Source of the DNA: Novosphingobium sp. FKTRR1
GTDB lineage: Bacteria > Pseudomonadota > Alphaproteobacteria > Sphingomonadales > Sphingomonadaceae
Assembly: GCF_020404405.1 (NCBI RefSeq)
Contig: NZ_JAIZDA010000008.1
Coordinates: forward strand, 1 to 64,000
DNA: 64,000 nt
Direction: 5' to 3'
Shown: one piece after another, positions 56,662 through 64,000 of the stretch
How positions within the stretch are numbered: the first letter of the stretch is position 1
Layout: every line of letters begins with the position of its first letter
The notes under the pieces: model-generated
What the model was told of the DNA's origin: nothing
What the model saw: the letters and a program-made list of their open reading frames with translations, nothing else
The model's database searches: none
Position numbers and translations under genes: made by a program

Positions 56662-57605
56662 CTGTGGAACGAGGTGTCGAAGCCCGGCGCCACGTCGATC
56701 TTCGCCGGTAGCAATCCGGCGCGCACATAGCGGTCGGCGGTCTGCTGCTCGGCCGCGATCAGTTCCGGGGTGATCGGCACCGGCGGGCGCAGCGAACGGC
56801 GCGCCGTCTCTTGCCAGATCGCAGCGGACAGGCCGGTTTCCTTTTCCATCAGCGCGGCGTGCGCGTCCGGGTGCGCGGCGGCCCAGCGCCAGCCATCATA
56901 GAGCTTGTCGCTGAAATCCTTGAGCAGCGCGCGCTTGCCCGCAATCGCGTTCTGGCTGGCGAATTCAAGCGTGTAGGCGGGCACCAGCCCTTCGCCGCCG
57001 GGCAGGATGCGCGCCCCCTGCTTGGTGGCAACCGTCGCGTTGGGATCCCAGATCGCCCATGCATCGACCGAACCGCCCTTCAACGCGGCTTCGCCATCGT
57101 GCGGCGACAGGAAGGCGAAATCGACCGCATCCAACGGCTTGCCCGCCGCCTCGAGCGCAGCGAGCACCAGATTGTGCGCGATCGATCCGCGCGGCGTGGC
57201 GATGCGCAAGCCCGCCAACTGGTCAAGGCTGCGCACCGGTGAATCCCCGCGCACCACCACCACCGGCCCCGGCCCGGTATGCTTTTGCGCGCCGATGACC
57301 TTGATCTGCGCGCCCGAACCAAGCGCAAAGATGAACGCCGCATCCCCGCCATAACCGGTGTCGATCGCCCCGATGCTCAATGCCTCAAGCAGCGGCGCCG
57401 CGTTGGGAAAGGCCGACCATTCGACTTTGTAGGGCAAGTGATCGAGCACGCCGGTCGCCGCCAGCACCACCCGCTGCCCGCCGCGCTGGTCACCCACCCG
57501 CAGCACGTCGCCATCCGCTGCCCTGCGCGAACAGGCGGCAACCAGCGCCAGCCCGGATCCGGCCACAAACCGGCCCAGAAACTGACGACGGGGCATCGGC
57601 AACAT
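56658..57605 (-). CDS. SsuA-like ABC substrate-binding protein
   Basis: A 315-residue periplasmic binding protein of the aliphatic sulfonate/nitrate/taurine type (SsuA/TauA). RRQFLGRFVAGSGLALVAAC is a twin-arginine signal that also ends in a lipobox, so a TAT lipoprotein is likely. The domain has GVLDHLPYKVEWSAFPNAAP, GYGGDAAFIFALGSGAQ, GPGPVVVVRGDSPVRSL, PRGSIAHNLVLAALE and GSVDAWAIWDPNATVA. No permease or ATPase gene is near. It is convergent with the cytochrome gene, the coding ends overlapping by 4 bases. Confidence 0.85.
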   Translation of the reverse strand: MLPMPRRQFLGRFVAGSGLALVAACSRRAADGDVLRVGDQRGGQRVVLAATGVLDHLPYKVEWSAFPNAAPLLEALSIGAIDTGYGGDAAFIFALGSGAQIKVIGAQKHTGPGPVVVVRGDSPVRSLDQLAGLRIATPRGSIAHNLVLAALEAAGKPLDAVDFAFLSPHDGEAALKGGSVDAWAIWDPNATVATKQGARILPGGEGLVPAYTLEFASQNAIAGKRALLKDFSDKLYDGWRWAAAHPDAHAALMEKETGLSAAIWQETARRSLRPPVPITPELIAAEQQTADRYVRAGLLPAKIDVAPGFDTSFHS

Positions 57606-57807
57606 AAAGGATCCTTCATACGGACGTTCGAACGGCGTTTGCCCGCAAGACTTGCCACGCTGGAGGGGCGGAACCATCAAGTTTGGCCGCGCGAATCATT
57701 GCAATCGCTCATAGCCCCGGCCTGCAACGGGGTGCGCGCTTGCTTCCCTTCCCGCGCTTCGGCAAATAGTCCACCCATCAAGTAGAGTTATCTGCAGGAG
57801 AGTGGCC

Positions 57808-58758
57808 GTGGAGCTGTCGCGACGGGGAATGCTGGCTGGCGGCGGCGCCTTGGCGCTGACGGCTTGCACACGCGGCGGCTCCGCAGGGCCAATCGTGATC
57901 GGCTACCAGAAGAACGGCCTGCTGCTGCTGGCCAAGGCGCGCGGGACGGTGGATGCCACCCTGACCGCCGCAGGTCGGCAACCGGCGCAGTGGATCGAGT
58001 TTCCGTCCGGTCCGCCAATGCTCGAAGCGATGGCGGCAGGCAGCGTGGATGTCGGCGCGGTCGGTGAAAGCCCGATGATCTTTGCCCAGGCGGCGGGGTC
58101 ACCGGTGGTTTACATCGCGGCAGAACCGGTCAGCGGCAAGAGCTCGGCCATTCTGGTGCCCAAAGAATCGCCGGTGCGCACCCTGGCCGACCTCAAGGGG
58201 CGCAAGGTGGCCTTTACCAAGGCATCTTCCGCCCATCTGGTGCTGGCCAAGGCGCTACGCCAGGCAGGCCTGACGTTTGCCGACATCACCGCGGTGAACC
58301 TGCCACCCGCCGACGCTGCGGGTGCCTTTTCGGCCGGAGCCATCGATGCTTGGTCGATCTGGGATCCGTTCTATGCGCTGACGGTGGAAAAATCGGGCGC
58401 GCGGGCACTGATCACCGGCGATCGATTACCCCCCAGCGATGCCTTCTTCATCGGCACGCAAAAGGCCGTGACCACCAAGGTTGCCGATGTGCGCGCGGTT
58501 CTGGCGGGCTTGCGCGCGACGGCGGACTGGGCGCGCGACCACGTCGACGAATCCGTGGCCATCTGCGCGCGGCTTTCGGGCCTTCCCGACCACATCGTGC
58601 GCATCGGCTTGCGGCGTGGCGATTTCGGCGCGGGGCCGGTCGGGCCGGATGTGCTGCGCCGCCAGCAGGCCAACGCCGATCTCTATGCCGAACTTGGCCT
58701 GATCCCGGCGCGGGTCGATGTCAGCAAGGTGGTCTGGAACAGCGCCAATCTATCATGA
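57808..58758 (+). CDS. SsuA-like ABC substrate-binding protein (paralogue)
   Basis: About 316 residues, a paralogue of the divergent gene. The signal SRRGMLAGGGALALTAC again combines RR with a lipobox. It has WIEFPSGPPMLEAMAAGSVD, GAVGESPMIFAQAAGSPV, KSSAILVPKESPVRTLADLKG, TKASSAHLVLAKAL and GAIDAWSIWDPFYALT. Two GTG starts are possible (57802, 57808); the second has GGAG at a better distance of 7 bases. It leads a plus-strand array of oxidoreductases. No cognate permease or ATPase. Confidence 0.85.
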   Translation: MELSRRGMLAGGGALALTACTRGGSAGPIVIGYQKNGLLLLAKARGTVDATLTAAGRQPAQWIEFPSGPPMLEAMAAGSVDVGAVGESPMIFAQAAGSPVVYIAAEPVSGKSSAILVPKESPVRTLADLKGRKVAFTKASSAHLVLAKALRQAGLTFADITAVNLPPADAAGAFSAGAIDAWSIWDPFYALTVEKSGARALITGDRLPPSDAFFIGTQKAVTTKVADVRAVLAGLRATADWARDHVDESVAICARLSGLPDHIVRIGLRRGDFGAGPVGPDVLRRQQANADLYAELGLIPARVDVSKVVWNSANLS

Positions 58759-58843
58759 ACGCTGAAGCGGCACGGGCCCGAACTCGTTTGTCGCGCCGCG
58801 CAGCCGCCCATAGCCTTGCGGGCAATAGCAAGGAGTGGCTTTC

Positions 58844-59989
58844 ATGGGACTTTTCGAACCGGGTCGGCTTGGCCGACTGACAGTGCCCAATCGTATCGTG
58901 ATGGCGCCGCTGGGCCGCGCGCGCAACGATGCGGAAACCCGCGAACCCGGTGACCTGTCCATCGAATACTATGCCCAGCGCGCCAGTGCCGGGCTGATCA
59001 TTGCCGAAGCCACGCACATCTCTGCGGGCACGGTCAGCCGGGCGGGAACTGGCGCGATCCACACCGCCGGGCAGGTTGCGGCATGGCGCCGGGTGACCGA
59101 TGCCGTCCATGCCAAGGGCGGGCGGATCTTCCAGCAACTGTTTCACCTTGGTCGCAAGGCCGATCCCGATCGCCTGCCCGGTGGCCAGTTGCCGGTAGCA
59201 CCGTCGGCCATCGCCGCCACCGGCACGCTGCCCACACCCACCGGGCCCACACCCACCGGGCCCAAGCCATTTCCGGTACCGCGCGCGCTGCGGCTGGGCG
59301 AGATCGCGGGGTTGCGCGATGAGTTCGAACTGGCGTTCACCAATGCGCTGGCCGCCGGGTTCGATGGCGTGGAACTGCACGCCGCCAACGGCTTCCTGAT
59401 CGAACAATTCGTGCGCGACGATGCCAACCAGCGCGGCGATGGCTATGGCGGAACGCTGGCCAACCGCGTGCGCCTGCTGCTGCAACTGGTCGATTCGGCC
59501 ATCGCCATCTTCGGGTCGGACAGCGTTGGCATCCGGCTGTCGCCGCACTTCACCGTCGATGGGCCGGGCAGCAGCGACGTGCCTGTCATCTACCCTTACC
59601 TTGCCGCGTTGCTGGGCCAGCGCAACATTGCCTATCTGCATGTGATCGAACCCGACGCTACCCCGGCCGACCGCAAGATTGCCGCACGGCTGAAAGAGGC
59701 CTTCAGCGGCCCGTTCATTCTCGCTGGCGAATTCGACCGCGACAGCGCGGCGCGCGCCATCGACGAAGGGCGCGCGGATTTCGTCGCCTTTGGCCGCCTG
59801 TACATCGCCAACCCCGATCTGGTGGAGCGGTTCGCTCTGCCCGAACCCGTGCTCAATCCGCAGGACGAGGCCACCTGGTACAGCGGCGGCGCGCACGGAT
59901 ACACCGACTACCCGACGCTGGCACAGGCACAGGCGCGGGCACAGGCACAGGCACGGGTTGGCGCACAGGCATTGGCCGAGCCTGCCTGA
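58844..59989 (+). CDS. Old yellow enzyme-family alkene reductase
   Basis: A 381-residue FMN-dependent ene-reductase of the NemA/OYE class. It has LFEPGRLGRLTVPNRIVMAP, the substrate pair in VELHAANGFLIEQFV (His-x2-Asn), the proton donor region RGDGYGGTLANRV and FMN-phosphate GEFDRDSAARAI ... FVAFGRLYIANPDL. Two low-complexity stretches occur: TGTLPTPTGPTPTGP near residue 130 and an Ala/Gln repeat tail (AQAQARAQAQARVGAQ). AAGGAG lies 8 bases before the ATG at 58844. The natural substrate is unknown. Confidence 0.92.
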   Translation: MGLFEPGRLGRLTVPNRIVMAPLGRARNDAETREPGDLSIEYYAQRASAGLIIAEATHISAGTVSRAGTGAIHTAGQVAAWRRVTDAVHAKGGRIFQQLFHLGRKADPDRLPGGQLPVAPSAIAATGTLPTPTGPTPTGPKPFPVPRALRLGEIAGLRDEFELAFTNALAAGFDGVELHAANGFLIEQFVRDDANQRGDGYGGTLANRVRLLLQLVDSAIAIFGSDSVGIRLSPHFTVDGPGSSDVPVIYPYLAALLGQRNIAYLHVIEPDATPADRKIAARLKEAFSGPFILAGEFDRDSAARAIDEGRADFVAFGRLYIANPDLVERFALPEPVLNPQDEATWYSGGAHGYTDYPTLAQAQARAQAQARVGAQALAEPA

Positions 59990-60019
59990 CCCGCCCTCAA
60001 GACTTTTCAGGAGCATCCC

Positions 60020-61165
60020 ATGCCAGTTCAGTTCATCGGTGCCATCGGCACCAACGGCGGCTCGGAAAGCCGCCCGTCGCGTGGCCCCGTGGTCGACAAG
60101 GTCTATCTGGGCGCCATCGCTCGCGCGCATGAAGCGGCAGGGTTCGACCGCGTGCTGATCGGTTATTTCAGCACCGCCCCGGACGGCTTCCAGATCGCCG
60201 CCTATGCCGCCCAGCAGACCGAAAACCTCAAGTTCCTGCTCGCCCATCGCCCCGGTTTCGTCGCGCCGACGCTGGCCGCGCGCCAATTGGCGACGCTCGA
60301 CCAGTTCATCGATGGCAGGCTGGCAGTACACATCATCAGCGGCGGATCGGATGCCGAACAGCAGCGCGACGGCGATTTCCTGACCAAGGCCGAACGCTAC
60401 GCCCGCACCGACGATTACCTCGACGTGGTGAAGCGGACCTGGACCGCGCCCGCGCCGTTCGACCACGATGGCCCCTATTATCAGGTCCGCCAGAGCTTTG
60501 CCGCGGTCAAGCCGGTGCAGCAACCGCACTTGCCGGTCTTTTTCGGCGGATCGTCGGACGAGGCGATCGCGGTCGCGGGCAAGCATGCCGATGTCTTTGC
60601 CTTGTGGGGCGAGACGCTGGAGCAGACCGCCGAAACCATCGCCCGTGTCCGCGCCGCCGCCGCGCAGCACGGCCGGGCGGACAAGATCGGCTTCAGCCTG
60701 TCGCTGCGCCCCGTTCTGGCCCGTACCGAGGACGAGGCATGGGCGCGTGCCGACCGGATTCTCGCGGCAGCCAGGGCGCAGCGGGCCAAGGCGGAGGGCG
60801 CCTTTCCGGTGCAACTGTTCCGCAATGCCGATGGCGCGATACCCAACGTCGGGTCGCAACGCCTGCTTGCCGCCGCTGCCGGGGGCCGGGTGCGCGACAA
60901 GCGCTTGTGGACCGAGATCGCCGCGCTGACCGGGGGCAGTGGCAATTCGACCGCGCTGGTCGGCACGGCAGAGCAAGTCGCCGAAAGCCTGCTCGACTAT
61001 TACGACATCGGCATCGACAATTTCCTGATCCGGGGCTTCGATCCGTTCGAGGATGCCATCGAATATGGCCGCGACCTGATACCGCTGGTCCGCGCCGCCG
61101 TGGCGACGCGCGACGCCGATGCGGGGCGGCCGGAAAGCAGGGCCCGATCGGGTCAGGCCGGTTAA
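60020..61165 (+). CDS. SsuD-like FMNH2-dependent monooxygenase
   Basis: A 381-residue luciferase-like monooxygenase closest in pattern to alkanesulfonate monooxygenase SsuD. It has VLIGYFSTAPDGFQIAAY, FLLAHRPGFVAPTLAARQLA, VHIISGGSDAEQQRDGD, RYARTDDYLDVVKRTW, YYQVRQSFAAVKPVQQPHLP and FFGGSSDEAIAVAGKHADVF. It would oxidise a small organic substrate using reduced FMN from a partner reductase (an SsuE was not seen). CAGGAG lies 8 bases before the ATG. The SsuA-like proteins upstream support a sulfonate-type role. Confidence 0.9.
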   Translation: MPVQFIGAIGTNGGSESRPSRGPVVDKVYLGAIARAHEAAGFDRVLIGYFSTAPDGFQIAAYAAQQTENLKFLLAHRPGFVAPTLAARQLATLDQFIDGRLAVHIISGGSDAEQQRDGDFLTKAERYARTDDYLDVVKRTWTAPAPFDHDGPYYQVRQSFAAVKPVQQPHLPVFFGGSSDEAIAVAGKHADVFALWGETLEQTAETIARVRAAAAQHGRADKIGFSLSLRPVLARTEDEAWARADRILAAARAQRAKAEGAFPVQLFRNADGAIPNVGSQRLLAAAAGGRVRDKRLWTEIAALTGGSGNSTALVGTAEQVAESLLDYYDIGIDNFLIRGFDPFEDAIEYGRDLIPLVRAAVATRDADAGRPESRARSGQAG

Positions 61166-61174
61166 GTTGCGCTG

Positions 61175-62707
61175 ATGCCTGCTCCGCGCGTTGTCCTGTC
61201 CATGACCGCCTGCAAGCGAGCGCTGAGCGCTCTTGGCATCCTGCTGGCACTGTGGATCGCGCCGCTTCATGTGATGGCGGACGGGCTTTCGTCACAGAAC
61301 GCTCGCCGGACCAGCGCGAGCACCATGGCGCCGCCGCGCGTCGGCATCGATCTGATCACCGCGCGCGATGCGGACGGCAGCGCCCTTGGCACGCTGGTGA
61401 TGCCTTCGTTGCTGGCACCGGTCGCAAAGTCCGGTTCGGGTGCGGGCCGTGACCATGTGGACCGACCGCTGCTGGTCGTGTTCAACGGCGGTCCGGGTGC
61501 GGGATCGGCATGGCTGCAACTGGGCTTGCTGGGCCCGCAGCACGTTGTCCTGCCAGCGCCCAACGAACAAGTCGCGGGCCAGCAACCTGCAGGCAGGCTG
61601 GAGCCGAACCGCGATGGCCTGTGGTCGCTGGCCGACATCCTGTTCGTCGATCCGCTGGGCACCGGTTTCAGCCGGACAGGCTCGGACGTAGCTGCATCGC
61701 GCGTGCGCGAATGGCAGGCGGACGGCGATTATCTGGCCCGCGCCATTGCCGCCTGGATGGCCAAGCACGATCGCCTTGCCGCGCCAGTCATCCTGATGGG
61801 CGAAAGCTATGGCACCGAGCGCGCCATCGCGGTGGGCGAAGCGCTGGAACGCGCGCATCCGCAAGTACGCGTGGCCGGGATGGTGCTGATTTCACAAACC
61901 GTGCTGTCCGAATTCGGCGTCAGGCAGCACGATGCCAAATTGGCCACCGCCATCGCCTTGCCGACAATGGCGGCGACCGCCTGCTACTTCGGCCGTGCCG
62001 GCGTCGATCAGGCTGATCCGGTCGCGTGCGCGCAGCAGGCATGGCGCTTTGCCATGGACAACTATGCGGCAGCCGCAAGAACCGGGGCGATGCGTCCGGC
62101 TCTGGCCAGAATGACGGGCGTTCCCGAACAGGAATTTGCCGGACCCGACCTGTCGCTCAGCCGCGACCGCTATCGCCAGATCGCGCTGGCCGACCGGGCG
62201 ATGGTGCTTGGCCGCTATGACAGCCGCTTGCCCGCGCCGGTCGATCCGGTCGAGGGCTGGCAGGATCCTTCGCTCGCACCGTTGCTGCCGGTGATGACCG
62301 CGCTGGCCCGGCAATCGGTGCGCGAGACGCAGAATCTTGCCCGCTCGCCGATCGATCACGGTGCCTATGTCCTGTTCGATGGCGCGATCCTGCACGGCTG
62401 GCGTTATGGCCCGCAGGCGCCCCCGCCGGGCAGTCCGGCGATGGCTGCGAGGCTCGCGGCCTTGCTGGCGCACAACGGCGCGACCTTGCTGGTTGCAGGA
62501 GGGCTGTTCGATGCCGTCGGCTCTTACGGTGCCGATCGCTATCTGGTGGAATGGATGCACCTGCCGCAAGGCCGAACCCAGATCGCCAGCTATCCCGGGG
62601 GACACATGTTCTACCTCGACGATCAAAACCGCGCGGCGTTCCTCGCCCGCCTGCGCGGCTACATCGGTCACATTTCGTCGCCACAGGGTAAGACGACACC
62701 GATCTGA
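61175..62707 (+). CDS. Secreted serine carboxypeptidase-like protein (S10)
   Basis: A 510-residue peptidase family S10 member with a signal sequence (ALSALGILLALWIAPLHVMA). Conserved blocks are VVFNGGPGAGSAWLQLG (oxyanion region), ILFVDPLGTGFSRTG, the nucleophile in LMGESYGTERAIA, the acid in VAGGLFDAVGSYG and the base in SYPGGHMFYLDD. All triad parts are present. It acts outside the cytoplasm, perhaps on peptides or acyl esters. An alternative ATG at 61202 would shorten the n-region; no clear Shine-Dalgarno decides. Confidence 0.88.
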   Translation: MPAPRVVLSMTACKRALSALGILLALWIAPLHVMADGLSSQNARRTSASTMAPPRVGIDLITARDADGSALGTLVMPSLLAPVAKSGSGAGRDHVDRPLLVVFNGGPGAGSAWLQLGLLGPQHVVLPAPNEQVAGQQPAGRLEPNRDGLWSLADILFVDPLGTGFSRTGSDVAASRVREWQADGDYLARAIAAWMAKHDRLAAPVILMGESYGTERAIAVGEALERAHPQVRVAGMVLISQTVLSEFGVRQHDAKLATAIALPTMAATACYFGRAGVDQADPVACAQQAWRFAMDNYAAAARTGAMRPALARMTGVPEQEFAGPDLSLSRDRYRQIALADRAMVLGRYDSRLPAPVDPVEGWQDPSLAPLLPVMTALARQSVRETQNLARSPIDHGAYVLFDGAILHGWRYGPQAPPPGSPAMAARLAALLAHNGATLLVAGGLFDAVGSYGADRYLVEWMHLPQGRTQIASYPGGHMFYLDDQNRAAFLARLRGYIGHISSPQGKTTPI

Positions 62708-62801
62708 ACGTCGCAGCAGGCGCGCGCTGCTTGCGATTGTCTGCGGGCGCGCGAATACCGACGGACAGTCGGAACCCGGAACAACAGGGAGAACTTGCAC
62801 A

Positions 62802-63851
62802 ATGCTCTATCGCAAACTTGGCCGTACCGGGCTTGACGTCAGCGTGATCTGCCTTGGCACCATGACCTGGGGCTCGCAGAACACCGAGGCCGAGGCCCAC
62901 GCCCAGCTCGATTACGCGCTGGCGCAAGGGGTCAACTTCATCGACACCGCCGAGGGCTATCCGGTCACCCCGGTTTCGGCCGAAACCACCGGCAAGACCG
63001 AGGAATACATCGGCAGCTGGATCGCCGGACGGGGCAAGCGCGACGACTTCATTCTGGCCACCAAAGTCGCCGGACCTTCGCGCGATCCTGTCCGGCAGTT
63101 TCGCGGCGGGAACAACCATCTGGACCGGCGCAACATCGAGCTGGCCGTCGATGCCAGCCTGAAGCGGCTGCAAACCGACTACATCGACCTCTATCAAGTG
63201 CACTGGCCCGACCGCAAAGTTCCCTCGTTCGGCGCGCGCGGATTGACCGAGCTTGCCGATCCCGAAGGCACGGTGCCCATCGCCGAAACGCTCGATGCGC
63301 TGACCGATCCGGTCAAGGCCGGAAAAGTGCGCCACGTCGGCGTTTCGAACGAAACGGCATGGGGTGTGGCCGAATATCTGCGGCTGTCGCGCGACCAGGC
63401 GCAGGCACGGATCGCCTCGATCCAGAACGCCTACAGCCTGCTCAACCGCCAGTTCGAGGCCGGTCTTTCCGAGTTTTCGCTGCGTGAGGATGTCAGCCTG
63501 CTGGCCTATTCACCGCTCGCCAGCGGCAACCTGACGGGGAAGTATCTGGGCGGGGTGATCCCGGCCGGATCGCGGCGCGCCGTGGCCAGCCAGTTCGTGC
63601 GCTATGACTCGCCGCAACAGCCCGAAGCGAGCGCGCGCTACGTCGCCATCGCCCACGCGTTCGGGCTCGATCCGGCCACGCTGGCGCTGGCTTTCGTCAA
63701 TTCGCGCCCGTTCGTGACGTCCAACATCATCGGCGCGACTTCGCCCGAGCAGTTGCGAACCGCCATCGCCAGCATCGACGTGACCTTGCCCGATGAAGCA
63801 TTGGCCGCAATCGAGGCCGTGAACCGGATCCTGCCCGACCCCTGCCCGTAA
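62802..63851 (+). CDS. Aldo/keto reductase, Tas-like
   Basis: A 349-residue NADPH-dependent aldo/keto reductase resembling E. coli Tas. It opens MLYRKLGRTGLDVSVICLG; the tetrad is Asp and Tyr in FIDTAEGYPVTP, Lys in LATKVAGPS and His in YQVHWPDR. Cofactor-side segments are VRHVGVSNETAWGV and NIIGATSPEQLRTAI. GGGAG lies about 9 bases before the ATG. It is last in the plus-strand array. Confidence 0.92.
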   Translation: MLYRKLGRTGLDVSVICLGTMTWGSQNTEAEAHAQLDYALAQGVNFIDTAEGYPVTPVSAETTGKTEEYIGSWIAGRGKRDDFILATKVAGPSRDPVRQFRGGNNHLDRRNIELAVDASLKRLQTDYIDLYQVHWPDRKVPSFGARGLTELADPEGTVPIAETLDALTDPVKAGKVRHVGVSNETAWGVAEYLRLSRDQAQARIASIQNAYSLLNRQFEAGLSEFSLREDVSLLAYSPLASGNLTGKYLGGVIPAGSRRAVASQFVRYDSPQQPEASARYVAIAHAFGLDPATLALAFVNSRPFVTSNIIGATSPEQLRTAIASIDVTLPDEALAAIEAVNRILPDPCP

Positions 63852-63889
63852 ACGAACGCCCCCATCGGGCGACCACATCGATGAGAAAT

Positions 63890-63928
63890 CGGCAGGCCCA
63901 TATGCGCAAGTCAAATATGGGCCTGCCG
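63890..63928. terminator. 14-bp hairpin after aldo/keto reductase gene
   Basis: CGGCAGGCCCATAT and its exact complement with an 11-base loop. It stands 38 bases past the stop and lacks a T-run; probably the end of the array. No gene could be supported in 63929-64000. Confidence 0.55.
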
Positions 63929-64000
63929 CTGCGAGCGGATGAGGCCATGCATCCGCAAAGACCGACTGGCGGGCCTCGGCTGAATCCGGCATCCACCATC

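Noticed and set aside
63510..63992. Minus-strand frame overlapping the aldo/keto reductase end
   Set aside because: It is mostly antisense to the reductase and crosses the hairpin; no motif supports it.
63947..64000. Start of a plus-strand gene at the right edge (MHPQRPTGG...)
   Set aside because: Only 18 codons, no Shine-Dalgarno and no recognisable sequence.

Overview
This is a GC-rich bacterial chromosome segment, almost certainly from an alphaproteobacterium of the order Sphingomonadales (Novosphingobium/Sphingomonas-like). The evidence is the conserved pckA / chvI-chvG / short hprK / rapZ / EIIA / HPr cluster, a Mic60-like membrane protein directly behind hemC-hemD, a Sphingomonas PhoK-like alkaline phosphatase, a TonB-dependent receptor and many tight stop/start overlaps. 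The genus is an inference. No rRNA, tRNA or CRISPR array was seen by eye.

Layout. 0-5 kb: the edge of a possible transposase, an alpha/beta hydrolase, uvrB, an AT-richer toxin-antitoxin pair of the HI1419/HI1420 type and a lipoprotein. 5-9.3 kb (minus): a helix-hairpin-helix membrane protein, a polysaccharide flippase, gpsA and tsaD. 9.3-18.1 kb: hemC-hemD-Mic60-like (plus), a UbiH-like hydroxylase and a PhoK-like phosphatase (minus), dsbD (plus) and an SDR dehydrogenase. 18-25.9 kb: parC, a PfpI/DJ-1 protein, a [2Fe-2S] ferredoxin with two tandem cysteine desulfurases, a small hydrolase, two small hypothetical genes and an RTX calcium-binding protein. 26-31 kb: glutathione S-transferases, a double VOC protein, cobS without cobT, and an MDR-family reductase. 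31-36.6 kb is housekeeping: truA, fmt, recR, a VOC protein, def, rmuC and a SpoU-type RNA methyltransferase. 36.7-43.4 kb carries HPr, EIIA, rapZ, hprK, chvG and chvI on minus, divergent from pckA.

43.6-63.9 kb is the accessory part: a conserved hypothetical gene, a TAT-exported spermidine-dehydrogenase-like flavoprotein, metNIQ (with a short MetN), a BisC-type molybdoenzyme, and a translationally coupled operon of a TonB receptor, a gluconate-2-dehydrogenase-type small subunit, a GMC flavoprotein and a one-heme cytochrome c. Two SsuA-like binding proteins follow, divergently transcribed and without an ABC permease or ATPase. The right-hand one leads an array of an OYE reductase, an SsuD-like monooxygenase, a serine carboxypeptidase and an aldo/keto reductase. 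Read together this looks like uptake and oxidation of organic (possibly sulfur-containing) substrates, but the substrate cannot be read from the sequence.

Several plus-strand genes (uvrB, the 4.38 kb lipoprotein, recR, def and possibly cobS) have a -10-like hexamer only about 6-18 bases before the ATG and no Shine-Dalgarno, which suggests leaderless or near-leaderless mRNAs.
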